A stretch of DNA of 64,000 bases from Zunongwangia sp. ESRF-bin46 (lineage in GTDB: Bacteria; Bacteroidota; Bacteroidia; Flavobacteriales; Flavobacteriaceae): contig NTLF01000004.1 of NCBI GenBank assembly GCA_002631855.1, positions 62,001 to 126,000 of the forward strand, written 5' to 3'. A program made the position numbers and the translations under genes. Position 1 is the first letter of the stretch. Each line of letters begins with the position of its first letter. The notes below the pieces were generated by a model. That model ran no database searches and had not been told where the DNA came from. It worked only from the letters and a program-made list of their open reading frames with translations. Of this stretch, positions 53,672 through 63,069 are shown one piece after another.

Positions 53672-54514
53672 ATGACCGCAACCATCATTTTAGGGATTGG
53701 ATTGGAATATATAGACACGGTTTTCCAGACCATACAGAACAGCAGCTTCTCGCAATATACTATTGCAGGAATGAAAACGCTTGCTGTTCTGTTTTTTCTG
53801 GTCAATATCCTTAAAAAATATAATGAAGGTATTGCGGATAAGGATGGCTACACTTGGGGTTTGAGCCCAGGCGAACTGGCAAAGAATTTTGCAATAGTAG
53901 TTTTGGTCATATTTTCTACACAGGTGTTAGGCTTTTTCGATAGTATCTTGGTTTCTATAGAAGCACAATATCGAGGAACTGCTCCAGCCTTATTGCCTTT
54001 GCAAATGCAGGACATTCCAATAGAAGAAGATGTAAATTTAATTGACGCTGCAAAAAATGCAATGACATTGCTTTATGAAGCTTTGGTCACACCACTTTTC
54101 GGGTTCAAAATATTTGCCTTTATCATTGGGATTATCCTATGGATTTTAGACCTGTTTATTTATCCGCTCTTTTTAGCAGAACGATTCTTCCTTTTGGGCA
54201 TTATGCAGGCATTTTTTCCATTGGTCATCAGTTTAGCTGTATTTGAGAAATTCCGTTCCCTCGCCTATAATTTTTTCAAATTGTATGCAGCGGTATATAT
54301 GCTCGTGCCAGCCTTCTTTTTGGTCAACGTATTTGTTAATGCGCTATACACAGAAATCAACACAAACTTTTGGAATAACCTTTTTGGAACAGATGTAGGT
54401 GAAGGTTTTTTTGCTCCTGTTGTACAACTTGGTTCAGTTGCCTTTATCGTCTTTCTGAAATTTAAGTTATACAGGCGCGCCACCTCCTTCACGTTAAGAT
54501 TATTTTCCAACTAA
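53672..54514 (+). CDS. traJ: Conjugation membrane protein TraJ (VirB6-like)
   Basis: The 280-residue polytopic membrane protein has about six helices. It starts ATIILGIGLEYIDTVFQ and contains LFLAERFFLLGIMQAFFPLVISLAVFE, as in TraJ of Bacteroidetes elements. Start and stop fit closely between traI and traK. Confidence 0.88.
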   Translation: MTATIILGIGLEYIDTVFQTIQNSSFSQYTIAGMKTLAVLFFLVNILKKYNEGIADKDGYTWGLSPGELAKNFAIVVLVIFSTQVLGFFDSILVSIEAQYRGTAPALLPLQMQDIPIEEDVNLIDAAKNAMTLLYEALVTPLFGFKIFAFIIGIILWILDLFIYPLFLAERFFLLGIMQAFFPLVISLAVFEKFRSLAYNFFKLYAAVYMLVPAFFLVNVFVNALYTEINTNFWNNLFGTDVGEGFFAPVVQLGSVAFIVFLKFKLYRRATSFTLRLFSN

Positions 54515-54525
54515 AGCAAATCAGA

Positions 54526-55140
54526 ATGAAAACACCTTATAAGAATATTTACAATGTCCTAAAGTTGAATAGGTTTATCGTTTTAGCAGTCGTAGTGTTT
54601 GCTTTTTTGGCTAGCACATTGTCGGTTTGGATGGCATTTACTACCCATAAAAGTGCGCTAAACAATGCCTTTGCAATCAATACCGACGGTAGCATCATTC
54701 CGCTAAAACTCGTTACCCAAAAAGAAAATTTCAGGGTTGAAGCTTTGGCGCATTTAGAGTTGTTCCATACTTATTTCTACAATATCGATGCGAGTAACTA
54801 TGAACGCAATTTAGAAAAAGCGCTTTGGTTGGGTAACAGTTCCATTGACAACCTTTATCGTCAGAAGAAAGCTGATGGTGTTTATAATCGACTCTTACAA
54901 TACTCCTTGGTTCAAAAAGTGTTGAGTATCGATTCAAGAATAATTGAAAATAATGGTTCATATAGTTTTACCACGACGACCATTTTTGAAATCAATAGAG
55001 GTTCCATAATTGACACCTACGAACTGGTTTCAACTGGAAACCTCATTATGGTCAATCGAAACTTTCCGAACAATCCACACGGATTATTGATAACCGATTA
55101 TTTTGAAAACACCTTAAAAAAACTGAACAATGAAAATTGA
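54526..55140 (+). CDS. traK: Conjugation protein TraK (VirB8-like)
   Basis: This 204-residue protein has one N-terminal helix (FIVLAVVVFAFLASTLSVWMA) and a periplasmic domain with FRVEALAHLELFHTYFYNI, a good match to Bacteroidetes TraK. It scaffolds the transfer channel. The stop precedes a GC-rich hairpin, then traM. Confidence 0.87.
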   Translation: MKTPYKNIYNVLKLNRFIVLAVVVFAFLASTLSVWMAFTTHKSALNNAFAINTDGSIIPLKLVTQKENFRVEALAHLELFHTYFYNIDASNYERNLEKALWLGNSSIDNLYRQKKADGVYNRLLQYSLVQKVLSIDSRIIENNGSYSFTTTTIFEINRGSIIDTYELVSTGNLIMVNRNFPNNPHGLLITDYFENTLKKLNNEN

Positions 55141-55173
55141 GCCGACCCGCCTGCCGTCGTGCAGGTAATCGGC
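55141..55173 (+). repeat. GC-rich nested hairpin between traK and traM
   Basis: GCCGA (55141-55145) pairs with TCGGC and encloses CCTGC/GCAGG. It is much richer in G and C than surrounding DNA and resembles REP-like hairpins dispersed in some Bacteroidetes. It occupies the place where a traL gene lies in CTnDOT-type elements. Confidence 0.5.
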
Positions 55174-55199
55174 ATTTAAAAACAAATAAATATCAACAG

Positions 55200-56129
55200 A
55201 TGAGAGTAGAAAAGAACAAAATAGTATTTGCAGCGGTTTTGGCAGTAATCTTCATTTTCCTGATATCATACTCTATAATGGTTATGGGCGATGATGAAAG
55301 TGAAAATGAAAACCTTGAACAGACCTTGATACCCGATTTGGAAGAAAATCAAAAAGAATACGATTCCAAACTGGATGCCATCAATGATTTAAAGGAAGTA
55401 CGTGAAAACAATGCACCGAGCATCTATGATGAAAAACTGATTGATTCCCTTGGCTTTTATGATGCAGATTTGCCTCAACGTGAAAAAGAACGTATCGTGG
55501 ATAGCATTTATTCCGCAGGAAAAATCAAATATTCTGATTTGACTTATCAGAATATTGGTTCAAGAAAAACAATTCGCAAAAAAGTAAAAGAGGTAGATTC
55601 CACTGAAATTAAAAGAGAACAAAAGATTGAAGCCAAAGAATTAGGCTTGGAACATCAATTGTTCTTTGCTGCTTCGCCAAAACCAAACGACATTTCCATT
55701 ATCGGGAATACGGATGAAACAATCTATGTGGTCGTCGATGGCGACCAAGTAGTAAAAGCAAACTCCAGATTAAGAATGCGGCTTACCAAAAACGCTCTGA
55801 TAAATGGAAAGCAAATGCCAAAAAACACGCTCGTTTTTGGGTTTATCAGTTTTCAGCCCAATCGTGCTTTAATAGAAATTGAAAATATCAAACACCATCC
55901 CACTAAACTCAAAGCCTTCGATTTACAGGATGGTAGCGAGGGCATCTATGTAGAAAACAATTTTAGGGCAGAGATAACAACGGAAGTCCTGGACGATGTT
56001 ATAGGCGATATTAATATTCCAAGTGTTCCTGAAGTTGGCGGAATCACAAAAATCCTCAAACGTAAAAACCGAAGTGTGAAAGTGACCGTGCTGAACAATT
56101 ATAAACTTATTCTAAAACCAAAACTATGA
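55200..56129 (+). CDS. traM: Conjugation protein TraM (VirB10-like)
   Basis: From the ATG at 55200 the protein has 309 residues: one inner-membrane helix (FAAVLAVIFIFLISYSIMVM), an acidic linker and a C-terminal VirB10-like domain (LRMRLTKNALINGKQMPKNTLVFGFISF). TraM spans the envelope and links the inner and outer membrane parts. The frame opens earlier at 55137 through the hairpin, which I treat as non-coding. Confidence 0.87.
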   Translation: MRVEKNKIVFAAVLAVIFIFLISYSIMVMGDDESENENLEQTLIPDLEENQKEYDSKLDAINDLKEVRENNAPSIYDEKLIDSLGFYDADLPQREKERIVDSIYSAGKIKYSDLTYQNIGSRKTIRKKVKEVDSTEIKREQKIEAKELGLEHQLFFAASPKPNDISIIGNTDETIYVVVDGDQVVKANSRLRMRLTKNALINGKQMPKNTLVFGFISFQPNRALIEIENIKHHPTKLKAFDLQDGSEGIYVENNFRAEITTEVLDDVIGDINIPSVPEVGGITKILKRKNRSVKVTVLNNYKLILKPKL

Positions 56130-56159
56130 GCCATCTCGGGTTCTTAAAAATTCACTATT

Positions 56160-57017
56160 ATGAAAAAATATATCATAACTTCATTATTACTAGCTGTTTC
56201 CACATTTGCACCTCGAATTTGCTTCGCGCAGGTTACAGCACAAGACACAATTGTAATTGATACCATATATGCGAATGACACTAAAAATGTTGCGCTGTTT
56301 TTTCCAGAGCCCATTCGCCAGGGAATAACCGGTGCAGAAAATTTTATATTTACCTACAATCGTGAAAAAGAGCAGTATTTCGGGCTTCTTCAAGCAAAGC
56401 CTGGGAAAGAAAGCAATCTTCTGATAGTCAATAGAGATGGTTCAATTTTTTCGTATATTGTAAGGTATAAAGCGCAGCTATTAAAATTCAATTATTTTAT
56501 TCCGAAGTCAAGTAGTATCGGGAATGAAAGACCAATATTGAATGATTCTATTTCTGTTGTTACTGCTGAAAGCAATGTTGATAACAGGGATTATTATTAC
56601 CAGAAATTCAGTTCCTATCTTCTTGAGAGAAAGCAGCGTGTAGGTAGGATTAAAAAGAGAACCGAAGGTATAGTTTTGAGCGTTGAGAACATTGTTTTTG
56701 ATACGGAAGAACTTTACTTTGTCATCCAGATTAAGAATAATTCTACGTTGGATTATGATTTGAATTTCTTAAAACTCTCTGTTGAAACAAGACAGAAGGG
56801 GAAAAAGAAATCGTTACAACGACTGTATCAAGAACCGATTTTCAAACATAATATGCCTTCTAAAATCACAGAAAACGAAACGGTTCGGTTTGTTTATGTC
56901 TTGCCGAAGTTTTCGCTATCCAATGACCGCAGAGCAATTTTTGAACTGCACGAAAAAGATGGCGAACGTAATATTGAACTGAAAATATCACATAGTTATA
57001 TCAATAACCCAAATTAG
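56160..57017 (+). CDS. traN: Conjugation protein TraN (VirB9-like, DUF4138)
   Basis: This 285-residue periplasmic protein has a signal peptide ending near ICFAQ and then the DUF4138 pattern (ALFFPEPIRQGITGAENFIFTYNREKEQYFGLLQAKPG). It acts with TraM at the outer membrane. It is the last recognisable tra gene before a lipoprotein and the restriction-like cargo. The expected traO, traP and traQ do not follow. Confidence 0.87.
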   Translation: MKKYIITSLLLAVSTFAPRICFAQVTAQDTIVIDTIYANDTKNVALFFPEPIRQGITGAENFIFTYNREKEQYFGLLQAKPGKESNLLIVNRDGSIFSYIVRYKAQLLKFNYFIPKSSSIGNERPILNDSISVVTAESNVDNRDYYYQKFSSYLLERKQRVGRIKKRTEGIVLSVENIVFDTEELYFVIQIKNNSTLDYDLNFLKLSVETRQKGKKKSLQRLYQEPIFKHNMPSKITENETVRFVYVLPKFSLSNDRRAIFELHEKDGERNIELKISHSYINNPN

Positions 57018-57024
57018 TAACGTT

Positions 57025-57390
57025 ATGAAAAATTTAGTCATTTGCTCGCTCATATTGTTGTTCTTCTCGTGTTCAGAAAAAAAGAACCTTTCCCCTTCTG
57101 AAACCGCTAAAGTTGTTGCCGAAAGTTTTTATCACGGTGATGAAGCTACCTTGAAAAAATTTACCACTTCGGAAGGCTATGCAAACCTTTCAAGCATTCA
57201 AGCAATGTTTACTGAAGATAAAGATTCAGAAGCTAATTTTAAAGTGGTGGATGAGGCTATGGATGGCGTGGTGGCTTGGGTAAAATATTCAACAGCTTAT
57301 GACCCAAAACCGGGTGTTTTTAAACTGGTTCAAAAAGATGGCCAATGGAAGGTAACCCATAATGGACCGAGGGATAAAGGGCCTTTTTAA
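57025..57390 (+). CDS. Small DUF4878-like lipoprotein
   Basis: This 121-residue lipoprotein (LILLFFSC, acyl Cys16) has an SnoaL/DUF4878-like fold (LSPSETAKVVAESFYHGDEATLKKF; GQWKVTHNGPRDKG). In its position after traN it may be a T4SS-associated or entry-exclusion-type protein. It is 7 bp after traN, so transcribed with it. No direct evidence of function. Confidence 0.72.
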   Translation: MKNLVICSLILLFFSCSEKKNLSPSETAKVVAESFYHGDEATLKKFTTSEGYANLSSIQAMFTEDKDSEANFKVVDEAMDGVVAWVKYSTAYDPKPGVFKLVQKDGQWKVTHNGPRDKGPF

Positions 57391-57496
57391 GATAAACAGA
57401 CTATTTTCGGAATTTATGTGGCTTAAATAAAACATCATTCTGTTCCGCTTGACAAAACAAATACAATTTATCTTATGGATGGTCTATTAAAACTTC

Positions 57497-57504
57497 TATT
57501 TTTG
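57497..57504 (+). promoter_or_regulatory. Predicted -7 box of the restriction-like cargo
   Basis: TATTTTTG at 57497-57504 matches TAnnTTTG, 87 bp before the methylase start. No clean -33 element is visible, so the promoter call is tentative. Confidence 0.35.
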
Positions 57505-57590
57505 TGTAAATAAATTTTTGATTTCTAATCGAGCCATTAAATAACATATTAAATCAATTAGGGCTAATTGAGCACCGAGCTGTCTATTTT

Positions 57591-60500
57591 ATGGATAGAG
57601 CAGATGGTATTTCCTATGATGGATTTGCCCCTGAAGTTAAGCAGAAATTAGAAATAATTAATCCTGATGCTTATTACGTTTTTAATCAGCAACCCTTATT
57701 GCTTTTTTTTTATCTTGATGAAAATCATCTGTCAACTCGTGAATTAGAAATTCATAAACAAGTATGGTCGTTTGACAATTCGCCTGTGATTTTTATTGTT
57801 AAAAATCAAGATGTAAAAGTTTACAATGCTCTTAATTACCATAAAAAAGAGAGAACTCTGGAAGAAATTCCCTTAAATGCAGAGGAAAGACAATCAAAAT
57901 TTTCTTTTTGGAATTTACAAAGCGGACTTACTTGGAAATGGTTGCAATATGAATATTTCGAAAATACAAAGAAAAATAATTTTCGGAAACGGGTAAATGA
58001 TCGATTGTTTCAAAATATAAGCTCTGTTAGACAAATTTTAATAAGTAAGCCTGATGGACTTACTGAAAACGAAGCAAATTCCTTAATCCTCCGATTAATT
58101 TTTATTCGTTATTTGATTGATAGAGGGGTTAAAATTGACGATGATGAAATCACAGGAAATAGCATTGATGAGAAAAGATTTAGCTTTAGTAAAATAATTC
58201 AGGATCCTGCCAAATTGGACAGCTTGTTTATTAAGTTAAATAAAAATTTCAATGGGGTTCTATTTAAAGAAGTCGATATAAAATTAACCTCAAGCCAATC
58301 TCAATTTCTAGCAGATGTTTTTAAAGGAGAAGTCCAAGAACAAGGAACCTTGTTTGATGGATATTATTTTCACATATTTGACTTTTCAATTATTCCTGTA
58401 GAAGTAATTTCTGGTATTTATGAGTCATTAATTGATGAGGAAAAAAGAAAGTTACATGCTGCGGTATATACACCTCCTTTTTTGGTGGAATATATTTTAA
58501 ATGATACCATAGATAAGTATTTAGAAAACAGTCATACATCTTCCTGCAAGATTTTTGAGGTTGCGGTGGGTTCTGGAATATTTTTAGTCCAGTCTTTAAG
58601 AAAGATGATTGAAAAAGAAATTAACTTAAATGGCAAAGAGAACAATAAGGATTTCAGTACATCTATCAGGAATATAGCTAAAAACAATCTTTTTGGTATT
58701 GATATTAATCCGGAGGCTTTAAAAGTAACTTGCTTTTCAATATATATCGCTCTCTTAGATTACCAAAATCCAAAGGATATAGAAAAATATCCTTTCCCGA
58801 ATTTCTTAGGAGAAAATTTATTTGAAGCAGATTTTTTTGATCTTGACCACAAATTCAACGAGATTGTTATAGGACAAAAACCTAATTTTATTTTAGGAAA
58901 TCCGCCTTGGAAAAAAGATAAATCGTATAAACACCTAGAATGGGTCAATTCCAGTAATACTTATAGCAAAAAAATTAAGGGCAAATTAGAAATTGCACAA
59001 TCCTTTTTATTGCGTTCGAATGATTTTATGCAAGTTGATACTGTTACAGCCTTAATAGTAACCAGCACCGTTTTTTATAATGTTTCAACTACAACCAGAG
59101 AATTTAAGCATAAATTTTTAACTTCCTTCTGCTTAAATAAGTTTTTAGATTTATCAGCTGTCAAACAATCTCTTTTCGAGCAGCAAGAGAGCCCAACTTC
59201 GATAGTCTTTTATCGCCAAGCGAAAAGTGAAAATCATCTCGAAAATTCTGTCGAACATTTGAGTATAAAGGTGAACTCATTTTTAAAGTATTTTAAAATG
59301 TTGGTCATTGAAAAATACGACAACAAGAAAATTGCTCAAAAACATTTTGTTGAAAATGATTGGATGTTTAAAGTCGCATTATATGGAAATATTTTAGATT
59401 TTGGATTTATAAAAAGGTTAGAGTCGCAAAATACATTAAAAATATTAGATTTAATAGATGAGAAAACTACTTTCAAAGGAGCTGGTATAGAAAGGGGGCT
59501 GGATGCAAAACCATATCCAAACTTAATTGGACTGCCAATAGTTGAAAATAGTGAAATAAATGAATACTATACACAGGTAAATAAGGCCAAAACTTTAGGA
59601 GAAGCAGATGTCAAACTCTCAAGAGGGAGAAAAATAGAGATTTTTAAAGGGAGTAAAATTCTATTAAAGGAGCAGAGTAAGAATTGGAATAAACCAGTCA
59701 TTTCTTATTGCGAATCGGACTCGGTATTTAGAAAGGGTACTTTTGCAATCTCTTCATTTAATAAAAATATAATCAAGCCTATTTATGGTTTATTGATTTC
59801 AGAAATGGCTACTTATTATATGTTTTTAATTGCGAGCGCTTGGGGTGTTGGTACAAGGCCCGCTATTCGATTTGTAGACGAATTTTTGAACATTCCTTTT
59901 AATAAGCCAGATAATTCATTGAATGAGGAACTTATTAAATTGGTAGATGAATTTTTGAATTCTTTCCGAAAGCATTATTCAGATTTTAATCTAGGAGAGC
60001 CTGAATTTGATGACAAGATTTTCTTAAAAATAAATGGGTTAATTGCTGAAATTTACGAAATTAAAGACTATGAAAAAGATTTAATAGATTATGCCCTTAA
60101 TGTCTCGAGATACCAATTCCAAGAAAGCAAGCAAGATTTGGTTACGGATTTCACTCACTTTAATTTTAATCATTACAGAAACCAAGATTTCGTTCTACAA
60201 AAATATGCAGAAGTTTACCTAAATGAAATTGGGAACCTTTACGAGGATGAATTTATTCAAATAGAGATTTACATTTTAGATTATTTCATTGCAATGAACT
60301 TTGTTCTTTTAAATGTAGAACCGGAAGAAAAAATTATATACCCAAAAGATAAATTTGATGAAAAAGAAGTATTGCAAAGGTTGGCAGACAATTTAAGTAT
60401 ATCTCAAATTACAAATACGCGTGATCCTCTAAAAAACTTGTATCTACAAAAGGACATTAAGGGATTTGAAAATAATTCATTTTATATAATTAAACCAAAT

Positions 60501-60611
60501 GAGTATAAATGTTGGCATCGCGCCATCGCTTGGTATGACGTAGCAGAATTTAGAAACACTATTGAGCAAGCAGAGTTTAATGACTTAAGTAATGAAGTTA
60601 ATGATTTCTGA
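57591..60611 (+). CDS. Eco57I-type N6-adenine DNA methyltransferase (restriction-modification-like)
   Basis: This is a 1006-residue protein. A SAM-binding motif I (EVAVGSGIFLVQSL, about residue 325; AVGSG in place of ACGSG) and catalytic motif NPPW (residues 437-440, FILGNPPWKK) mark an N6-adenine methylase. N- and C-terminal regions of about 300 and 500 residues would hold accessory and target-recognition parts. The DNA is visibly more AT-rich than the tra genes. The frame is open upstream without an ATG, so an unusual earlier start cannot be excluded. It overlaps the next gene by 20 bp. Confidence 0.88.
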   Translation: MDRADGISYDGFAPEVKQKLEIINPDAYYVFNQQPLLLFFYLDENHLSTRELEIHKQVWSFDNSPVIFIVKNQDVKVYNALNYHKKERTLEEIPLNAEERQSKFSFWNLQSGLTWKWLQYEYFENTKKNNFRKRVNDRLFQNISSVRQILISKPDGLTENEANSLILRLIFIRYLIDRGVKIDDDEITGNSIDEKRFSFSKIIQDPAKLDSLFIKLNKNFNGVLFKEVDIKLTSSQSQFLADVFKGEVQEQGTLFDGYYFHIFDFSIIPVEVISGIYESLIDEEKRKLHAAVYTPPFLVEYILNDTIDKYLENSHTSSCKIFEVAVGSGIFLVQSLRKMIEKEINLNGKENNKDFSTSIRNIAKNNLFGIDINPEALKVTCFSIYIALLDYQNPKDIEKYPFPNFLGENLFEADFFDLDHKFNEIVIGQKPNFILGNPPWKKDKSYKHLEWVNSSNTYSKKIKGKLEIAQSFLLRSNDFMQVDTVTALIVTSTVFYNVSTTTREFKHKFLTSFCLNKFLDLSAVKQSLFEQQESPTSIVFYRQAKSENHLENSVEHLSIKVNSFLKYFKMLVIEKYDNKKIAQKHFVENDWMFKVALYGNILDFGFIKRLESQNTLKILDLIDEKTTFKGAGIERGLDAKPYPNLIGLPIVENSEINEYYTQVNKAKTLGEADVKLSRGRKIEIFKGSKILLKEQSKNWNKPVISYCESDSVFRKGTFAISSFNKNIIKPIYGLLISEMATYYMFLIASAWGVGTRPAIRFVDEFLNIPFNKPDNSLNEELIKLVDEFLNSFRKHYSDFNLGEPEFDDKIFLKINGLIAEIYEIKDYEKDLIDYALNVSRYQFQESKQDLVTDFTHFNFNHYRNQDFVLQKYAEVYLNEIGNLYEDEFIQIEIYILDYFIAMNFVLLNVEPEEKIIYPKDKFDEKEVLQRLADNLSISQITNTRDPLKNLYLQKDIKGFENNSFYIIKPNEYKCWHRAIAWYDVAEFRNTIEQAEFNDLSNEVNDF

Positions 60612-61347
60612 TGCATCCCAATTCATACAACATAGGAAAAATACTTTTTCTATAACTAATAAAAGAATACAGCAAATAATTTCTTACGTATGCGAATGTT
60701 ACGGGATTTGTCTAAAGGAAAAAACAAAAAATCCATACTCTATTAATGCAGTCAAAGAGAATAGTACATTATCATTTGAGGACTATTTGAAATTTGATTT
60801 AGTAGATAATTATCTCAACGTTAAAAAACACCTATTAAAAGATAAAATCTCAAAATTAGAAGATATTCATTTTGCTGCTGAAACCCAAGAAAGATATATA
60901 GACCTTGTTGATTCTAAACAGAAACCCGATAAAATTGATATATACGTGGATAGATTAGGACTTCAAAGCGAATGGATGTCCAAAAATAATCAGGTCTATT
61001 TTGCAATAGAATGTAAACGAATCAGAATTTTATCGGACACAAAAGCTTATATAGGTGACATTAGAAAAGTAGCAAATAGAAATCACACCAATTTAAGGCT
61101 TCCTTTTGAGGGACAAATAGCCTTCATTGAGAATTTGAATATAGACCATCACAAAGTAATGACAAAAGCCAATAGTATTTTAAAAAAAGATATAGAAATC
61201 AATACTCTTCAATATTTAAAATTCCAAAGTTTTCACAGTTTTTTTCAAAATACCTACAGTTCAGTTCACACAAAAAATTTTGGGGGAAAAGAATCATTTT
61301 ATGTTTACCATCTACTATTTGACTATAGTCAGATAGTAATGAATTAA
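60592..61347 (+). CDS. Putative PD-(D/E)xK nuclease partner of the methylase
   Basis: This 251-residue protein overlaps the methylase by 20 bp, so they are translated together. A likely nuclease core is the D in DKIDIYVDRLG followed by AIECKRI (Glu140-Cys-Lys142), the E-x-K of PD-(D/E)xK enzymes. Otherwise I recognise no family. It would be the restriction subunit for the methylase, or a nuclease of an uncharacterised defence pair. Confidence 0.65.
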   Translation: MKLMISDASQFIQHRKNTFSITNKRIQQIISYVCECYGICLKEKTKNPYSINAVKENSTLSFEDYLKFDLVDNYLNVKKHLLKDKISKLEDIHFAAETQERYIDLVDSKQKPDKIDIYVDRLGLQSEWMSKNNQVYFAIECKRIRILSDTKAYIGDIRKVANRNHTNLRLPFEGQIAFIENLNIDHHKVMTKANSILKKDIEINTLQYLKFQSFHSFFQNTYSSVHTKNFGGKESFYVYHLLFDYSQIVMN

Positions 61348-61462
61348 TCGGCGAATAAGTTTTAATGATACGGTTTTTGGAATATTATAGATGATTCATT
61401 CCATCCTTTTTCTCAATATAGATGCAGAAAAGCTCAATGATATTTAGGTTAACGAAGAAAGT

Positions 61463-61498
61463 GAGGTCTTTTTTCCTTACTATTCAAATATAGACCTC
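61463..61498 (-). terminator. Possible terminator of the mobilisation genes
   Basis: GAGGTCT and AGACCTC (61463-61469 with 61492-61498) flank the 3' end of the coupling-protein gene. The T/A-run lies inside the loop rather than after the stem, so termination is uncertain. Confidence 0.35.
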
Positions 61499-63054
61499 GC
61501 TTCCTCAAAAATCCTCTCAAAATTAGCCTCCAAATCAGCGTTAGAAAATTCTTTGGTATTCTCCGGAAGCTCCCTTTTGATTTTTTCCAATTTAAATTGC
61601 ACCTTCTTATCCTTCCCATCTGCATAAGTGATAAATTCGCCCTGCTTCAACCGAAAAAACACGTCAGCCCTTATCTTTGGAATCTCTTTTTCTCCAGTAG
61701 TTACCCTAGTGTCAAAATCCAAATTATGCCCACGACTTATACTTTTGGTAGGATCCTTAATAATTTCAAAAAACCGTTCGTAATATTTTGCGGTGTCTGG
61801 GTCATTGACTTTACCGAAAAATTGGTAGGATAGATTGCTTAAAATCGCTTTGCTTGCCTTGTCCCCATACATCATATCATTTTGTATTTTGTCCTGCATC
61901 ACATAAATCGTAGAAATATTATAGCTTCGAAGTGTCGCAGGAATACGATGCATATTCAATAAACGAATGGTTGGTGCTTCTTCCATCATCAAAAAAGAAG
62001 GCTTTGCATTGCGTACACTCATTTGTTTTGTAATGGTATGGATGATGGTGGCAATCACAGGAGAATACGAAGTTTCAAATTTGGGATTGTTCACGACCGA
62101 AATTACAGTTGGATTTTCAGGACTATTTATATTGAGTGGCACTTCGTCCGCAGACAACGCCATAAAAATGCGGTGTGTACTAATTCGTTTAAAAGCATTG
62201 GCCAAGGTGCTTTTTACTCCTGCGGTCTGTCTTTCAGAATCTTTTCCACTTATAAAAGCATCTGCCATTGCCCTCGATGTCGTATTGGTTTCCAAAAACT
62301 GGATAAGGCTGTTTGTGTCCAGATATTGATAAATGGCGATTAAATGTGGAAGGGTACAGAATTGTGGATAGGTAGTTTTTAATTTCCAAATCAATCCACC
62401 AATCAAGCCTTCCGCAGCATCATTGAAAAATTTGGTCGTTCCAGTTGTTCCAGATTCCCGTTGTTCCAAAAGGTTTTCAATCAATACCCTTGAAACTTCG
62501 TTTACGCTTTCCTCGTTCTCTAAATAGCGTGGTGCAATAGGATTTACCCTATGTATGATTTTATCAAAGGAAATGACCTTAAACGGGATATTACCATCTT
62601 TAAAAAGGGGATAAGCCATTTCAGTAAGCTCAAAATCCTTGTAGTCGTGGATAATTCCGCAAAACCCTTCTTTTTCGAAGTGTTTCAAAAAACCATAGAC
62701 TACACTTTCGGTCTTTCCACTTCCCGCAGAACCGATTATAGATGCACCACGTTTGATGTTATCCAGTTTGAAGTTTCCTTTTGTAGTGGCAAAGTTGACC
62801 TGATATTTGGCATTTCCACTTTTAGGCTCGTCCGTTTTATGCAAGAATACATACATTCCTATATTAATTAATATCAGAGGACAAACAAAATAAAGTGCTA
62901 TTTGCACCAATGGTAATTGTTCATTTAAATAATACACAAAAGCGCCAATCAATAGAAAATTGACGACAAATGCATATCTGCTAACCCGAAATATTCCATA
63001 GAAAACAACACTGGCTACACCAATAATAAAAAGTACTGTTACGAGATTGTCCAT
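61480..63054 (-). CDS. mobC: Type IV coupling protein (VirD4/MobC-type)
   Basis: This 524-residue protein has two or three N-terminal membrane helices (residues 5-70), Walker A GSAGSGKT (108-115) and Walker B SFLMMEEAPTIRLLN. It is a conjugative coupling ATPase that brings the relaxase-DNA complex to the channel. Bacteroidetes elements name it MobC or TraG. It lies 15 bp after mobB on the same strand and faces the tra and restriction genes. Confidence 0.9.
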   Translation of the reverse strand: MDNLVTVLFIIGVASVVFYGIFRVSRYAFVVNFLLIGAFVYYLNEQLPLVQIALYFVCPLILINIGMYVFLHKTDEPKSGNAKYQVNFATTKGNFKLDNIKRGASIIGSAGSGKTESVVYGFLKHFEKEGFCGIIHDYKDFELTEMAYPLFKDGNIPFKVISFDKIIHRVNPIAPRYLENEESVNEVSRVLIENLLEQRESGTTGTTKFFNDAAEGLIGGLIWKLKTTYPQFCTLPHLIAIYQYLDTNSLIQFLETNTTSRAMADAFISGKDSERQTAGVKSTLANAFKRISTHRIFMALSADEVPLNINSPENPTVISVVNNPKFETSYSPVIATIIHTITKQMSVRNAKPSFLMMEEAPTIRLLNMHRIPATLRSYNISTIYVMQDKIQNDMMYGDKASKAILSNLSYQFFGKVNDPDTAKYYERFFEIIKDPTKSISRGHNLDFDTRVTTGEKEIPKIRADVFFRLKQGEFITYADGKDKKVQFKLEKIKRELPENTKEFSNADLEANFERIFEEARSIFE

Positions 63055-63069
63055 TTGTATAATTTTAAG

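Noticed and set aside
62023-62343. Frames on the + strand over the coupling-protein gene
   Set aside because: The opposite strand encodes an intact Walker A/B coupling ATPase. The + frames show no family features.
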